A stretch of 64,000 nt of DNA, taken from contig CAJAII010000015.1 in NCBI GenBank assembly GCA_903939755.1, positions 1 to 64,000 of the forward strand, read 5' to 3'. Source of the stretch: an uncultured Flavobacteriales bacterium. Its GTDB lineage: Bacteria > Bacteroidota > Bacteroidia > Flavobacteriales_D > Crocinitomicaceae. The notes under the pieces were generated by a model. It worked only from the letters and a program-made list of their open reading frames with translations, did no database searches and had not been told where the DNA came from. Every line of letters starts with the position of its first letter. Within the stretch, counting starts at the first letter, position 1. A program made the translations under genes and the position numbers. Of this stretch, positions 9,314 through 18,024 are shown in pieces.

Positions 9314-11083
9314 ATGGAAATCCAGCCTACAAAAAAGTATAATTTATTTGTCCGATTACTGAGCTTGGCTAGGCCATATAAACGTTATTTTTTTATTGCA
9401 TTTTTATGCATTATAACGCTTTCGTTTTTAGGTCCATTAAGACCTTACCTTATCGGGAAAATGGTCGACAATTATATCATCAATTCCCAAAACAAAGAGA
9501 AACTGTTAACGTGGAGCTTGATCATTGCAGGGATATTAGTTTTAGAAGGTGTTTTCCAATTAATTGCGAGCTATTTTTCCAATTTATTGGCGCAGTCAGT
9601 TATCAAGGATATAAGAACGAAAACCTTTAACCATCTTTTATCATTTAGGATGCGTTATTTTGATAACACGCCTGTGGGTGCATTAGTGACTCGCGTAGTA
9701 TCAGATGTTGAAGCAATTACTGAAGTTTTTTCTGCAGGACTCATGGAGATTTCGGGGGATTTACTCTCCTTGTTTTTTGTGCTTACTTTAATGTTTTTAG
9801 CGAATTGGCAATTGGCATTAATGACATTGATCCCTGTTCCCATTTTGATCATTGCTACCCGTATTTTTGCAAAAGCGATGAAATCTTCTTTTCAATTTGA
9901 AAGGCAACAAGTAACAAAATTAAACACTTTTGTTCAAGAGCATATTACAGGAATGGGTATTGTGCAATTATTTAACCGACAAAAAATAGAATACGCGAAA
10001 TTTGAAGAAATCAATAAAGGACATCGACAAGCGCATGTGAATGCTGTTTGGGCTAACTCTATTTTTTTCCCCGTTGTTGAATTATTAAGTTCCCTATCCA
10101 TCGCCTTTTTACTTGTATGGGGCGCATTAAAAGCGGGGGGTAAAACATCGTTAGAAATTAAAGCGATGTATGGGCAAATTATCGCGTTCACCCTTTGGAT
10201 CAATCAATTATATCGACCTATTCGTCAATTAGCTGACAAGTTTAATATTCTTCAGCGAGGTACCGTAAGAGCGGAACGGATTTTTGAGATTTTAGACCAA
10301 GAAGAGCATGTGCAAGATGTAGGAGCGCTTGACATTTGTGATTTCAATCAAGACATTCACTTTAAAAATGTTACTTTTTCCTATGTTCCGGGGCAAGACG
10401 TATTAAAAAACATCAATTTAGTGCTTGAAAAAGGAAAGACAATCGCTTTTGTTGGCGCAACCGGATCCGGAAAAACAACCCTAATTAATCTATTAGGTCG
10501 TTTTTATGACTATGAAAAAGGGGCAATATATATTGGAGAAACAGAGCTTAAAACGATTCAACTGAATCTTCTCAGGGCCAATATTGCTATTGTACTACAA
10601 GATGTGTTCTTGTTTTCAGATACGGTTCACAATAACATTACTTTAGGAAACAAAAACATAACCAGAGAACAAGTGATTTTAGCGGCAAAGGCTGTCGGTG
10701 CGGATGGCTTCATTTCAAAATTACCAGGTACCTATGATTATGCTATCGGTGAGCGCGGAGGAGTGTTGAGTGTTGGACAACGGCAATTATTAGCCTTCAT
10801 TCGTGCCTATTTATATAACCCTGTTATCTTAATTCTTGATGAAGCTACGTCCAGCCTTGACACCGAGTCGGAAGAATTGATTCAAAAGGCAACAGATAAA
10901 CTTACTGAAAATAGAACATCTATAATTATTGCGCATAGATTATCAACCATTCAAAAAGCAGCTAAAATTGTTGTTCTAGAAAAAGGGGAAATTGTTGAAC
11001 AAGGGACACATAAAGATCTATTAAAAGAAGGAGGGTATTATAAAAACCTATTTGACAAACAATTCTTAGAAGAAGAGCAATGA
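9314..11083 (+). CDS. ABC exporter, fused permease and ATPase (MsbA/MdlB-like)
   Basis: This 589-residue half-transporter has six predicted transmembrane helices (residues ~20-310) and a nucleotide-binding domain (~345-580). Walker A GATGSGKT lies near 380, the signature LSVGQ near 483, Walker B ILILDEA near 504 and the H-loop IAHRLST near 538. It would work as a homodimer or heterodimer exporting lipids or drugs across the inner membrane; no dedicated partner subunit is adjacent. Signature LSVGQ instead of LSGGQ is a common tolerated variant. The last four bases overlap the next gene (ATGA), so it is co-translated with a soluble binding-protein homologue. Confidence 0.9.
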   Translation: MEIQPTKKYNLFVRLLSLARPYKRYFFIAFLCIITLSFLGPLRPYLIGKMVDNYIINSQNKEKLLTWSLIIAGILVLEGVFQLIASYFSNLLAQSVIKDIRTKTFNHLLSFRMRYFDNTPVGALVTRVVSDVEAITEVFSAGLMEISGDLLSLFFVLTLMFLANWQLALMTLIPVPILIIATRIFAKAMKSSFQFERQQVTKLNTFVQEHITGMGIVQLFNRQKIEYAKFEEINKGHRQAHVNAVWANSIFFPVVELLSSLSIAFLLVWGALKAGGKTSLEIKAMYGQIIAFTLWINQLYRPIRQLADKFNILQRGTVRAERIFEILDQEEHVQDVGALDICDFNQDIHFKNVTFSYVPGQDVLKNINLVLEKGKTIAFVGATGSGKTTLINLLGRFYDYEKGAIYIGETELKTIQLNLLRANIAIVLQDVFLFSDTVHNNITLGNKNITREQVILAAKAVGADGFISKLPGTYDYAIGERGGVLSVGQRQLLAFIRAYLYNPVILILDEATSSLDTESEELIQKATDKLTENRTSIIIAHRLSTIQKAAKIVVLEKGEIVEQGTHKDLLKEGGYYKNLFDKQFLEEEQ

Positions 11084-11934
11084 AACGATTTAAAATCGGC
11101 GGCGTACCGGAACATTTTAACCTTCCATGGCGATTAGCTATTGAAGATGGAGATTTTCATAAAAATGGAGTAGAATTACATTGGGCTGATATGAGCGGTG
11201 GCACCGGTCAAATGATTAAAGGATTACAAACAGGTTCCATAGACATCGCGGTGTTATTAACCGAAGGAATTACCAAAGCAATATTACAAGGCCTTGATGC
11301 AACAATAGTCGCAGTTTACGTCCAATCGCCACTTTCGTGGGGGGTACATGTGCCTTTTTTATCTTCTTTTCACTGCGTAGAAGACCTGGAAAATAAAACA
11401 TTCGCAATATCAAGAGAAGGCTCTGGCTCTCATCTAATGGCAGTTGTAAACGCTTATCAAAAAAATTGGGATTTATCTAAGCTTACTTTTAATGTTGTAG
11501 GGGATATTTATGGCGGGCTGTGGTCCCTAAACCAAAATGAATCACAAGGATTTCTTTGGGAAAAATACACCACTCAACCCTATGTCGACCAAAACAAATG
11601 CAGACGCGTAGGCGAAGTTAAAACCCCTTGGCCCTGTTTTGTAATTGCGGTTAACAAAAAAATAGCCAGAGAAAACCCTGAGCAAATAAAAAAAATTTGT
11701 GAAACCGTTCAACTAAAAGCAAGTGAACTAAAGCAACATACGGATTCTTCCTCTATTATTTCTTGGCGGTATAATTTATCAGTTTCCCAAGTTTCAATGT
11801 GGTTGGCTGATACGGAATGGAGTACTGATGGCCAAATCAAGCTCTCCGATTTTGAAATGGTTGTTCACTATTTAAACCAAATGAAGCTGATTAGTAAAGA
11901 AGAAGCTGCTAATTGGGAACAAAAACTTTTTTAA
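11080..11934 (+). CDS. Cytoplasmic type 2 periplasmic-binding-fold protein
   Basis: The 284-residue protein has the two-lobe type 2 solute-binding fold seen in SsuA/NMT1-like proteins: an N-terminal KIGGVPEHFNLPWRLAIEDG strand-helix, then the GGTGQMIKGLQTGSIDIAVLLTEG element, which forms the ligand cleft. No signal peptide or lipobox is present, so it should stay in the cytoplasm, unlike ordinary importer-associated binding proteins. It matches my recollection of the Ca3427-like subgroup shared by bacteria and fungi. It overlaps the ABC exporter gene by four bases upstream and shares one base with the next gene (TAATG). The ligand is unknown; a sensor or binding-enzyme role is possible. Confidence 0.7.
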   Translation: MKRFKIGGVPEHFNLPWRLAIEDGDFHKNGVELHWADMSGGTGQMIKGLQTGSIDIAVLLTEGITKAILQGLDATIVAVYVQSPLSWGVHVPFLSSFHCVEDLENKTFAISREGSGSHLMAVVNAYQKNWDLSKLTFNVVGDIYGGLWSLNQNESQGFLWEKYTTQPYVDQNKCRRVGEVKTPWPCFVIAVNKKIARENPEQIKKICETVQLKASELKQHTDSSSIISWRYNLSVSQVSMWLADTEWSTDGQIKLSDFEMVVHYLNQMKLISKEEAANWEQKLF

Positions 11935-13148
11935 TGAGGCAATTTACCTTTCTTGTTGCTATACTATTCAGCCCAATTATTTATGGTCAGTATGGATGTA
12001 CAGATTCCCAAGCCAATAATTTCAATGCTTCTGCCACTATAAATGATGGGTCTTGTTTGTATAATCCAACAAATTATTCCCTGAACTTAGTCGCTAATTT
12101 AGATGATACGTTAAGTGAAAATTCAGGACTTGTTTGGGACGCTGGAAAACTATACACTTTTAACGATTCAGGAAGTGGCGCAGAAGTATATGAAATAATG
12201 CCCAACGGCACAATAATAAGAACCATCCACATAGCGAATTCTACCAATGTAGATTGGGAAGCAATGACATCTGACTCCTCGTATTTCTACCTTGGCGACT
12301 TCGGAAACAACAATGGAAACAGAACGGATTTATGTATTTATAGGCTTTTAAAGTCCGAAGTAAGCAACAACACATTAGACACTGTTGTAGCGGAAAAAAT
12401 GAACTTTCGGTGGGCTGATCAAATCGATTTTACGAGCGCCTATAATGCAAACAATTTTGATTGTGAAGCATTTTTTGCAACGGAAGATTCCCTTTTCCTT
12501 TTTAGCAAAAACTGGGTGGATCTAAAAACCAAATGTTATGCATTACCCAACTATTGGACAGACACATTAAATGCAACATATACTTCTCAATTTGATGTCG
12601 ATGGTTTAATAACAGATGCCTGCAGAGACACGGCAAATGATAGAACCTATTTGTTAGGGTATAAAAATAACGGGAGTAATTTTTATACCAGCTTCATCTG
12701 GTGTCTGTGGGATCACGCATCGAATTTGATTTTTTCTGGTAATAAAAGAAGAATTGAAATAGGAAATGTACTTTCTGTTTCTCAAACAGAAGGAATAATA
12801 GTAAGCGATAATGGAACCGGATATGTGAGTGCAGAAAAAGTGGTGAACATTATTACCATTCCTGCCAAACTATTTACTTTCAATTTCACTACTTATTTTG
12901 AAGAAATAAATGGATTAGAGCCTTTGTCAAGTCAAGCACCATTTATACTAAGTAACCAATTCATCAGTGAAGGAATTATTGAATTAGCTATTAATATCCC
13001 ATTCAGTAAAGTGTACATAGAAGATCTCCAAGGAAAGCGAATCATGGAAATAGATAAACAGCACACCCAATTACCTGCTAATTATTTTCATGGCGTCTAT
13101 TTTTTAAAAATAGACCACAACACTTACCCAATAATTTTATGGCATTGA
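11934..13148 (+). CDS. Secreted protein with Bacteroidota GCTD repeat and T9SS-like C-terminus
   Basis: The start chosen is ATG 11934, overlapping the previous stop by one base; it gives a signal peptide cleaved after IIYGQ. An upstream in-frame start at 11913 would bury the signal. Residues ~20-43 (GCTDSQANNFNASATINDGS) form the short cysteine-containing repeat common in secreted proteins of this phylum. The middle is a beta-propeller-like region rich in DGS and FNDSGSG turns. The last ~70 residues look like a T9SS sorting domain (KVYIEDLQGKRI, HGVYFLKID), although the terminal residues are atypical. Its 3' end overlaps the convergent SDR gene by 12 bases. Function is unknown. Confidence 0.7.
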   Translation: MRQFTFLVAILFSPIIYGQYGCTDSQANNFNASATINDGSCLYNPTNYSLNLVANLDDTLSENSGLVWDAGKLYTFNDSGSGAEVYEIMPNGTIIRTIHIANSTNVDWEAMTSDSSYFYLGDFGNNNGNRTDLCIYRLLKSEVSNNTLDTVVAEKMNFRWADQIDFTSAYNANNFDCEAFFATEDSLFLFSKNWVDLKTKCYALPNYWTDTLNATYTSQFDVDGLITDACRDTANDRTYLLGYKNNGSNFYTSFIWCLWDHASNLIFSGNKRRIEIGNVLSVSQTEGIIVSDNGTGYVSAEKVVNIITIPAKLFTFNFTTYFEEINGLEPLSSQAPFILSNQFISEGIIELAINIPFSKVYIEDLQGKRIMEIDKQHTQLPANYFHGVYFLKIDHNTYPIILWH

Positions 13149-13901
13149 TTTATGAATTACCGTTGCACTTGCTTGCGCAGTAGGCATAATAGTAATATCA
13201 TTTAAATTCACATGAGCAGGCCGAGATGCCGCGAATACAATTACCTCAGCAATATCATCTGCTCTTAATGCCTCAAAACCATTATAAACAGCTTTTGCTT
13301 GCTCGGCATCGCCTTTAAAGCGAACGATTGAAAATTCAGTCTCTGTGGCTCCAGGAGCAATATTGGTCACTTTAATGTTATCCTGTACTAAATCAATCCG
13401 CATGGCTTTTGACAAGGCATCCACCGCATGTTTGGTCGCACAATAAACATTTCCTCCAGCATAAACTTCTTTGCCTGCAATACTTGACACATTAAAAATA
13501 TGGCCCTGCTTATTTGATTGCATAATCGGTGCAACATACCTGCTTACATAAAGCAACCCTTTAATATTCGTGTCAATCATTCGCTCCCAATCGTCGATAA
13601 CACCTTCGGAAATCACTCCCCTTCCAACGGCCAATCCTGCGTTATTTATTAATACTTTTAGATGCGATTTTACAGCGCTTGACAAGGAGTTAATCGCATT
13701 CGCTACCTGAGATTCATTTCGCACATCAACGCTAAAAGTGAGCACATTTACGCCATCTTTCTCTAATTCATTTTTTAATGTCAGCAGCCTATCTTCTCTT
13801 CGAGCTAATAGAATTAAGGAATAACCCAGTTTTGAAAATTGAAGAGCGCACGCTTCCCCAATTCCTGAGGTTGCGCCTGTTATAAGTGCGTATTTATCCA
13901 T
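13137..13901 (-). CDS. Short-chain dehydrogenase/reductase (YdfG-like)
   Basis: This classical SDR of 254 residues has TGATSGIG (cofactor loop, ~8-15), NNAG (~88-91), a catalytic Ser in NVSSIAG and YCATK (Tyr and Lys of the active site). The Arg-Arg pair after strand 2 (LLARREDRL) favours NADP(H). The family reduces 3-hydroxy acids or related small carbonyls; substrate cannot be told from sequence. The start overlaps the end of the upstream membrane-protein gene by 22 bases, so the two form an operon. The stop end overlaps the convergent secreted-protein gene. Confidence 0.88.
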   Translation of the reverse strand: MDKYALITGATSGIGEACALQFSKLGYSLILLARREDRLLTLKNELEKDGVNVLTFSVDVRNESQVANAINSLSSAVKSHLKVLINNAGLAVGRGVISEGVIDDWERMIDTNIKGLLYVSRYVAPIMQSNKQGHIFNVSSIAGKEVYAGGNVYCATKHAVDALSKAMRIDLVQDNIKVTNIAPGATETEFSIVRFKGDAEQAKAVYNGFEALRADDIAEVIVFAASRPAHVNLNDITIMPTAQASATVIHKSMP

Positions 13902-15205
13902 TTTATAAAGTTGTGGTTTTTTATTTTTACAGGGATTAAATTAAAATTAATGAAAGAAAGTAATCCAAAAAACAAGAAAGGTAAGGCGGGCATTTTATAA
14001 CGAACTAATGCTCCAATTACTGGAGTAGTAAGGCCAATTATCGTGAACAAAGTCAGAATAAAAATTATAGAGAAAACAATAAATTTAATGCTTGATTTAT
14101 TCGGTTTCTCAAAGTAAAATATCGACAAAGGAATCAACGAGAAAAAAATTAAATTCTCAAAAATGGAGAATAAATACAACGGAGATTTCACCTGAGAAAA
14201 CCAAGGCAATGTAAAAACATGGAACAATGCGAGCGGAATAGCTTTTAGTATAGACCAACTGTTATTTTCCAAGTAGTCCATTTGAATGGCACTTCCTGCA
14301 TGAAAAGTTTTTGCCAAGGTAATAAAGTCGTGTTGCTTCCCAACTAGTAAGGAAATAAAATCAAATGAAGGATGTATAACAAGCGCCACAAAATATACTA
14401 GAGCGCCACCAATAAGAAAGGTGAAAAATGCTTTCCAAAAATGGTGGAATTTCATCCAAAGAAACCATAAAAGAGTGGCTGGTAATAAGGCAAAAAGGAC
14501 ATATATTTTTAAAGAGGCCAACAAGCAAAAACCAACTACAAATAAGCATAGCGTTGACCAACTAAAAGCAATGGCTAGTTTATATACCGCCCAACAAAAG
14601 ATGCCCAATGCAAAGATTAATAGCGCTTCTTTTAATACCCCCGAACTCCAAAAAAAGACAGATGGAATTAAAAATGAGGCGGCAAATGCTTTTATTTTAC
14701 TTCCTGAAATGGCATAAAATAACTTTGCCAGGGAGAACAAACCAAGGAAAGATAAAAAAATAAAAATGAGCGCATGGAGAAAATAATTACCAAAACTTAG
14801 AATATGTAAAACAGCGTTTATTCGAATCACGATTCTATTGTCATTGCGCAATCCATGGTCATATGGTCTAAACCAATAATGCATTTTATTGAGGTATTGA
14901 TCCTTCAAAAACTGATCCTCTACACCAACCATTATTTTAATAAAATCAACAGGGTGTTTTATTGCCGCATTTCCTAATATTTCCCCGTCATCATAGTACT
15001 TAAAAACATCAGCAGTTTGCCTATCCGTATAATAAAAAGTATAAATTAAAAATAATATAACGCCAGCAAGAACTTTTAATGAAAATGCAAATTTTAATGA
15101 CGAAGTACTGAAAGGGGATTTCTTAAAGAAAGAGGCGTTGCCAATAAACCTATAAACTCCCCATAAAAATAGCAAAGCAATAAGAAGCTTGACACCTAAA
15201 ATCAT
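13880..15205 (-). CDS. Polytopic inner-membrane protein of unknown function
   Basis: The 441-residue protein has about ten hydrophobic helices spread over its full length. A polar loop at ~95-130 (DQFLKDQYLNKMHYWFRPYDHGLRND) is probably extracytoplasmic. The overall shape recalls polysaccharide polymerases and lipid-linked glycosyltransferases of the EpsG/GT39 type, but I see no diagnostic motif, so no function is assigned. ATG 15205 was chosen over the TTG at 15211 because that TTG is the end of a perfect -7 element. It is co-transcribed with the following SDR (22-base overlap). Confidence 0.65.
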   Translation of the reverse strand: MILGVKLLIALLFLWGVYRFIGNASFFKKSPFSTSSLKFAFSLKVLAGVILFLIYTFYYTDRQTADVFKYYDDGEILGNAAIKHPVDFIKIMVGVEDQFLKDQYLNKMHYWFRPYDHGLRNDNRIVIRINAVLHILSFGNYFLHALIFIFLSFLGLFSLAKLFYAISGSKIKAFAASFLIPSVFFWSSGVLKEALLIFALGIFCWAVYKLAIAFSWSTLCLFVVGFCLLASLKIYVLFALLPATLLWFLWMKFHHFWKAFFTFLIGGALVYFVALVIHPSFDFISLLVGKQHDFITLAKTFHAGSAIQMDYLENNSWSILKAIPLALFHVFTLPWFSQVKSPLYLFSIFENLIFFSLIPLSIFYFEKPNKSSIKFIVFSIIFILTLFTIIGLTTPVIGALVRYKMPALPFLFFGLLSFINFNLIPVKIKNHNFIKWINTHL

Positions 15206-15208
15206 ATG

Positions 15209-15216
15209 CAAATTTA
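15209..15216 (-). promoter_or_regulatory. -7 element TAAATTTG of the membrane-protein gene
   Basis: This is a perfect TAnnTTTG on the minus strand, three bases before ATG 15205. It fixes that ATG as the start and suggests a leaderless or near-leaderless transcript. Confidence 0.5.
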
Positions 15217-15268
15217 GTGAAATTAATGCCTAAGTAAGGACAAAGCGTCAAAATCTAGCTTCTTTTGC

Positions 15269-15279
15269 GACAAGTTGTC
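15269..15279. promoter_or_regulatory. Palindrome GACAA-G-TTGTC upstream of htpG
   Basis: This 11-base inverted repeat lies 14 bases upstream of the -24 element of the htpG sigma-54-type promoter. It is a candidate operator or activator site for heat-shock control. No regulator can be named. Confidence 0.35.
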
Positions 15280-15292
15280 AGAAATATTCACT

Positions 15293-15308
15293 TGGCACAT
15301 CGATTGCC
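15293..15308 (+). promoter_or_regulatory. Sigma-54-type promoter of htpG
   Basis: TGGCACATCGATTGCC matches the -24/-12 consensus: GG at 15294-15295 and GC at 15306-15307 are separated by exactly 10 bases. The predicted start site (~15319) gives a leader of about 11 bases before ATG 15330. Confidence 0.6.
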
Positions 15309-15329
15309 AATAGTTTGAAAAATTATAAA

Positions 15330-17222
15330 ATGAAAACAGGACAAATTAACGTACAAACGGAAAATATTTTTCCAATCATCAAGAAATTTTTATATTCTGA
15401 CCATGAGATTTTTCTTAGGGAATTAGTCTCGAATGCAGTAGATGCCTCTCAAAAAATGAAAGTACTCTCCGCAAATGGGGAGTTTAAAGGCACTTTAGGC
15501 GACCTAAGAGTAGATGTAATTTTGGATGTAGCTGAAAAAACGCTAACGATTAGGGATAACGGAATCGGTATGACCTCCGATGAAATTGATAAATACATTA
15601 ATCAAATTGCGTTCTCGGGGGCGGAAGAATTCGTTCAAAAATACAGCGGTAAAGAAGGCGCTGAGCAGATAATTGGTCATTTTGGACTAGGATTTTATTC
15701 CGCGTTTATGGTGGCTGAAAAAGTTCAAATCCGAACCCTTTCGCGCACAGAAGGATCACAAGCAGTTCAATGGGAAAGTAATGGTTCTACTGAATACACC
15801 ATAAGTGATATTGAAAAAGAAAGTAGAGGGACCGATATTATCCTATACATTAATGAGGAATCAATCGAATTTATTGAAAAAGCGCGGATTGAAGGCATCC
15901 TAAATAAGTATTGTAAATTTTTGCCGATTCCTGTCTTTTTTGGTATGAAGACCGAATACATCGATTCTCCAGAAGGAGAAAAAGATGATAAAGGGGCGAT
16001 TAAGCGCGTAGCGATTGAGGTGCCAAATCAACTCAATAATACACAACCTGCTTGGACAAAAGCGCCTGTTGATTTAACAGAAGAAGATTACGATACTTTT
16101 TACCGGGAATTATACCCAATGACCTTTGAAAAACCATTGTTCAATATTCACTTAAATGTAGACTATCCTTTTAATTTGACAGGAATTTTATATTTTCCTA
16201 AGATAAAAGAAAACGTAGAAGTTCAACGGAATAAAATAAACCTATACAGCAATCAAGTATTTATTACCGATAGCGTTGCTGAAATTGTTCCTGAGTTTTT
16301 AACATTGCTGCATGGTGTCATAGATTCCCCAGATATTCCATTAAACGTTTCCAGGTCTTATTTACAAAGTGATAGCAATGTAAAAAAGATTTCTTCTCAC
16401 ATTACCAAAAAAGTAGCGGATAAGTTAGCGGAGATGTTCAAGAAAGATCGAAAAGATTTTGAACAAAAATGGGATGATTTACAAGTATTTGTTCAATATG
16501 GCATGCTGTCCGAAGATAAATTTGCAGAAAAAGCAAACGGATTTACCTTACTTAAAAATACAGATGGCGCCTATTTTACCATTGAAGAATACAAAGAGAA
16601 AATCCTAGCCTTGCAAACTGATAAAGATGGGAAAACAATTGTTTTATACACCAATAATCCCGAGGACCAATTTAGCTATGTAAAAAATGCAAAAGACCGT
16701 GAATATGATGTTTTAAGCCTAGATGGACCTTTGATTTCTCATTGGCTTCCTAAATTAGAGCAAAGTAATGAAAACATCAGCTTTGTAAGGGTTGATGCGG
16801 ACACTTTGGATAAATTAATTCGTAAAACGGATGAAATACCTTCTAAATTATCAAAAGAAGAAGAAGAAACACTAAAAGGCCTTTTTGAAAACTCCATTAA
16901 CAAGGAAAAATATAATATACAATTTGAGAGCATGAGTGAAGAAAATGCGCCAATTGTTATTACGCAGCCAGAATTTATTCGAAGAATGATGGAGCAACAG
17001 AAACTTGGTGGTGGTGGTGGATTTTATGGCGCCTTTCCGGAGATGTTCACGATGACAATTAATTCAAATCATCCTACAGTAACAGGATTAACAGCTAAAC
17101 CTGAAAAAAAGCAACAAGCAACCATCAAGCAGTTAACCGATTTAGCCTTATTAGAACAAGGATTATTAAAAGGGGAAGCATTGAGTAGTTTTATTGAACG
17201 AAACCTAAAGGGAATCGCATAA
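15330..17222 (+). CDS. htpG: Molecular chaperone HtpG (Hsp90)
   Basis: This 630-residue bacterial Hsp90 folds and stabilises cytosolic client proteins in an ATP-driven dimer. The GHKL ATP site shows ELVSNAVDAS, DNGIGMT and GHFGLGFYSAFMVA; the middle domain carries YSNQVFITD and LNVSRSYLQ; the C-terminal dimerisation domain follows. ATG 15330 was chosen because the TTG at 15315 lies within the predicted promoter-leader zone. A glycine run near 565 (LGGGGGFYG) precedes the C-terminal segment. A sigma-54-type promoter and an upstream palindrome suggest stress induction. The gene is followed by a hairpin and a J-domain protein. Confidence 0.96.
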   Translation: MKTGQINVQTENIFPIIKKFLYSDHEIFLRELVSNAVDASQKMKVLSANGEFKGTLGDLRVDVILDVAEKTLTIRDNGIGMTSDEIDKYINQIAFSGAEEFVQKYSGKEGAEQIIGHFGLGFYSAFMVAEKVQIRTLSRTEGSQAVQWESNGSTEYTISDIEKESRGTDIILYINEESIEFIEKARIEGILNKYCKFLPIPVFFGMKTEYIDSPEGEKDDKGAIKRVAIEVPNQLNNTQPAWTKAPVDLTEEDYDTFYRELYPMTFEKPLFNIHLNVDYPFNLTGILYFPKIKENVEVQRNKINLYSNQVFITDSVAEIVPEFLTLLHGVIDSPDIPLNVSRSYLQSDSNVKKISSHITKKVADKLAEMFKKDRKDFEQKWDDLQVFVQYGMLSEDKFAEKANGFTLLKNTDGAYFTIEEYKEKILALQTDKDGKTIVLYTNNPEDQFSYVKNAKDREYDVLSLDGPLISHWLPKLEQSNENISFVRVDADTLDKLIRKTDEIPSKLSKEEEETLKGLFENSINKEKYNIQFESMSEENAPIVITQPEFIRRMMEQQKLGGGGGFYGAFPEMFTMTINSNHPTVTGLTAKPEKKQQATIKQLTDLALLEQGLLKGEALSSFIERNLKGIA

Positions 17223-17235
17223 ACTTATTACTTTT

Positions 17236-17259
17236 GTAAAGGGAGCAAGCTCCCTTTAC
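17236..17259 (+). repeat. Perfect 11-bp inverted repeat between htpG and the J-domain gene
   Basis: GTAAAGGGAGC (17236-17246) pairs with 17249-17259 across a 2-nt centre. No T run follows, so it is a weak terminator at best. A perfect -7 element (TACTTTTG, 17229-17236) abuts its left arm, which would put the start site of the next gene inside the hairpin. Confidence 0.6.
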
Positions 17260-17273
17260 TCAATCTTGTTGTT

Positions 17274-18023
17274 TTGTATAAATTTATTTTTGGTATTGGT
17301 GCATTTTATTTAACTAGGAAAATCAGTTTTGGTATTCTTGGTTTTATTATTGGTGGTTTTATCGATCAGTTACAAAACAATAAGGGAAAATCAGATAGTG
17401 CCCAATCGGACCCATTCCAACAATTTCGTGGACAATCTTCTCGTTTCGATTTTCAAACGATGCTTATGGCTCTTTCTGCGGCTGTAATGAAAGCAGATGG
17501 AAAAGTGCTGAAAGCCGAATTAGACTATGTAAAAATATTTTTCACGAATCAATTTGGAAATAAATTTACACCGCAACACCTTTTATCATTAAAGACCTAT
17601 ATTGACTCTGGACAAATTCCGCTTCAGGAGATTTGTTCTCAAATTAGACAAGCAATGCCCATGGAAATGCGCGTTCAACTTTTACATTATTTGTTTGGAA
17701 TAGCGAAGTCTGATGGAAATGTGTCTGTTAGTGAAATGAGTGTAATCGAACGTATTGCTAGCCAATTAGGTGTCTCTGCCATTGAATTTGATAGCGTAAA
17801 AAATATGTTTTATCGTAATGTAGATTCCGATTATAAAATCTTAGGTATTGACTCCAATGCAACGGATGAAGAAGTAAAAAAAGCATATAGAAAGATGGCT
17901 GTTACTTATCATCCTGATAAAGTAGCACAAATGGGAGAAGAATATCAAAAAGGAGCAAAGGAAAAATTTCAAACAATTCAAGATGCTTACGAGGCACTCA
18001 AAAAAAGACGGGGTTTTAAATAA
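17274..18023 (+). CDS. TerB/DjlA-like protein with C-terminal J domain
   Basis: The 249-residue protein begins with TTG (no suitable ATG nearby) and a hydrophobic, glycine-rich N-terminal segment (~4-30) that may anchor it in the membrane as in DjlA. A TerB-like helical domain (~55-170) is followed by a J domain (~180-245) with the HPD tripeptide (TYHPDK). It should stimulate the ATPase of DnaK at the membrane. It follows htpG in the same direction. Its stop is one base from the stop of the convergent ChaN-like gene. Confidence 0.82.
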   Translation: MYKFIFGIGAFYLTRKISFGILGFIIGGFIDQLQNNKGKSDSAQSDPFQQFRGQSSRFDFQTMLMALSAAVMKADGKVLKAELDYVKIFFTNQFGNKFTPQHLLSLKTYIDSGQIPLQEICSQIRQAMPMEMRVQLLHYLFGIAKSDGNVSVSEMSVIERIASQLGVSAIEFDSVKNMFYRNVDSDYKILGIDSNATDEEVKKAYRKMAVTYHPDKVAQMGEEYQKGAKEKFQTIQDAYEALKKRRGFK

Positions 18024-18024
18024 A

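Noticed and set aside
14421..14717. Plus-strand frame within the membrane-protein gene
   Set aside because: It is antisense to a coherent polytopic protein and has no family features or promoter.
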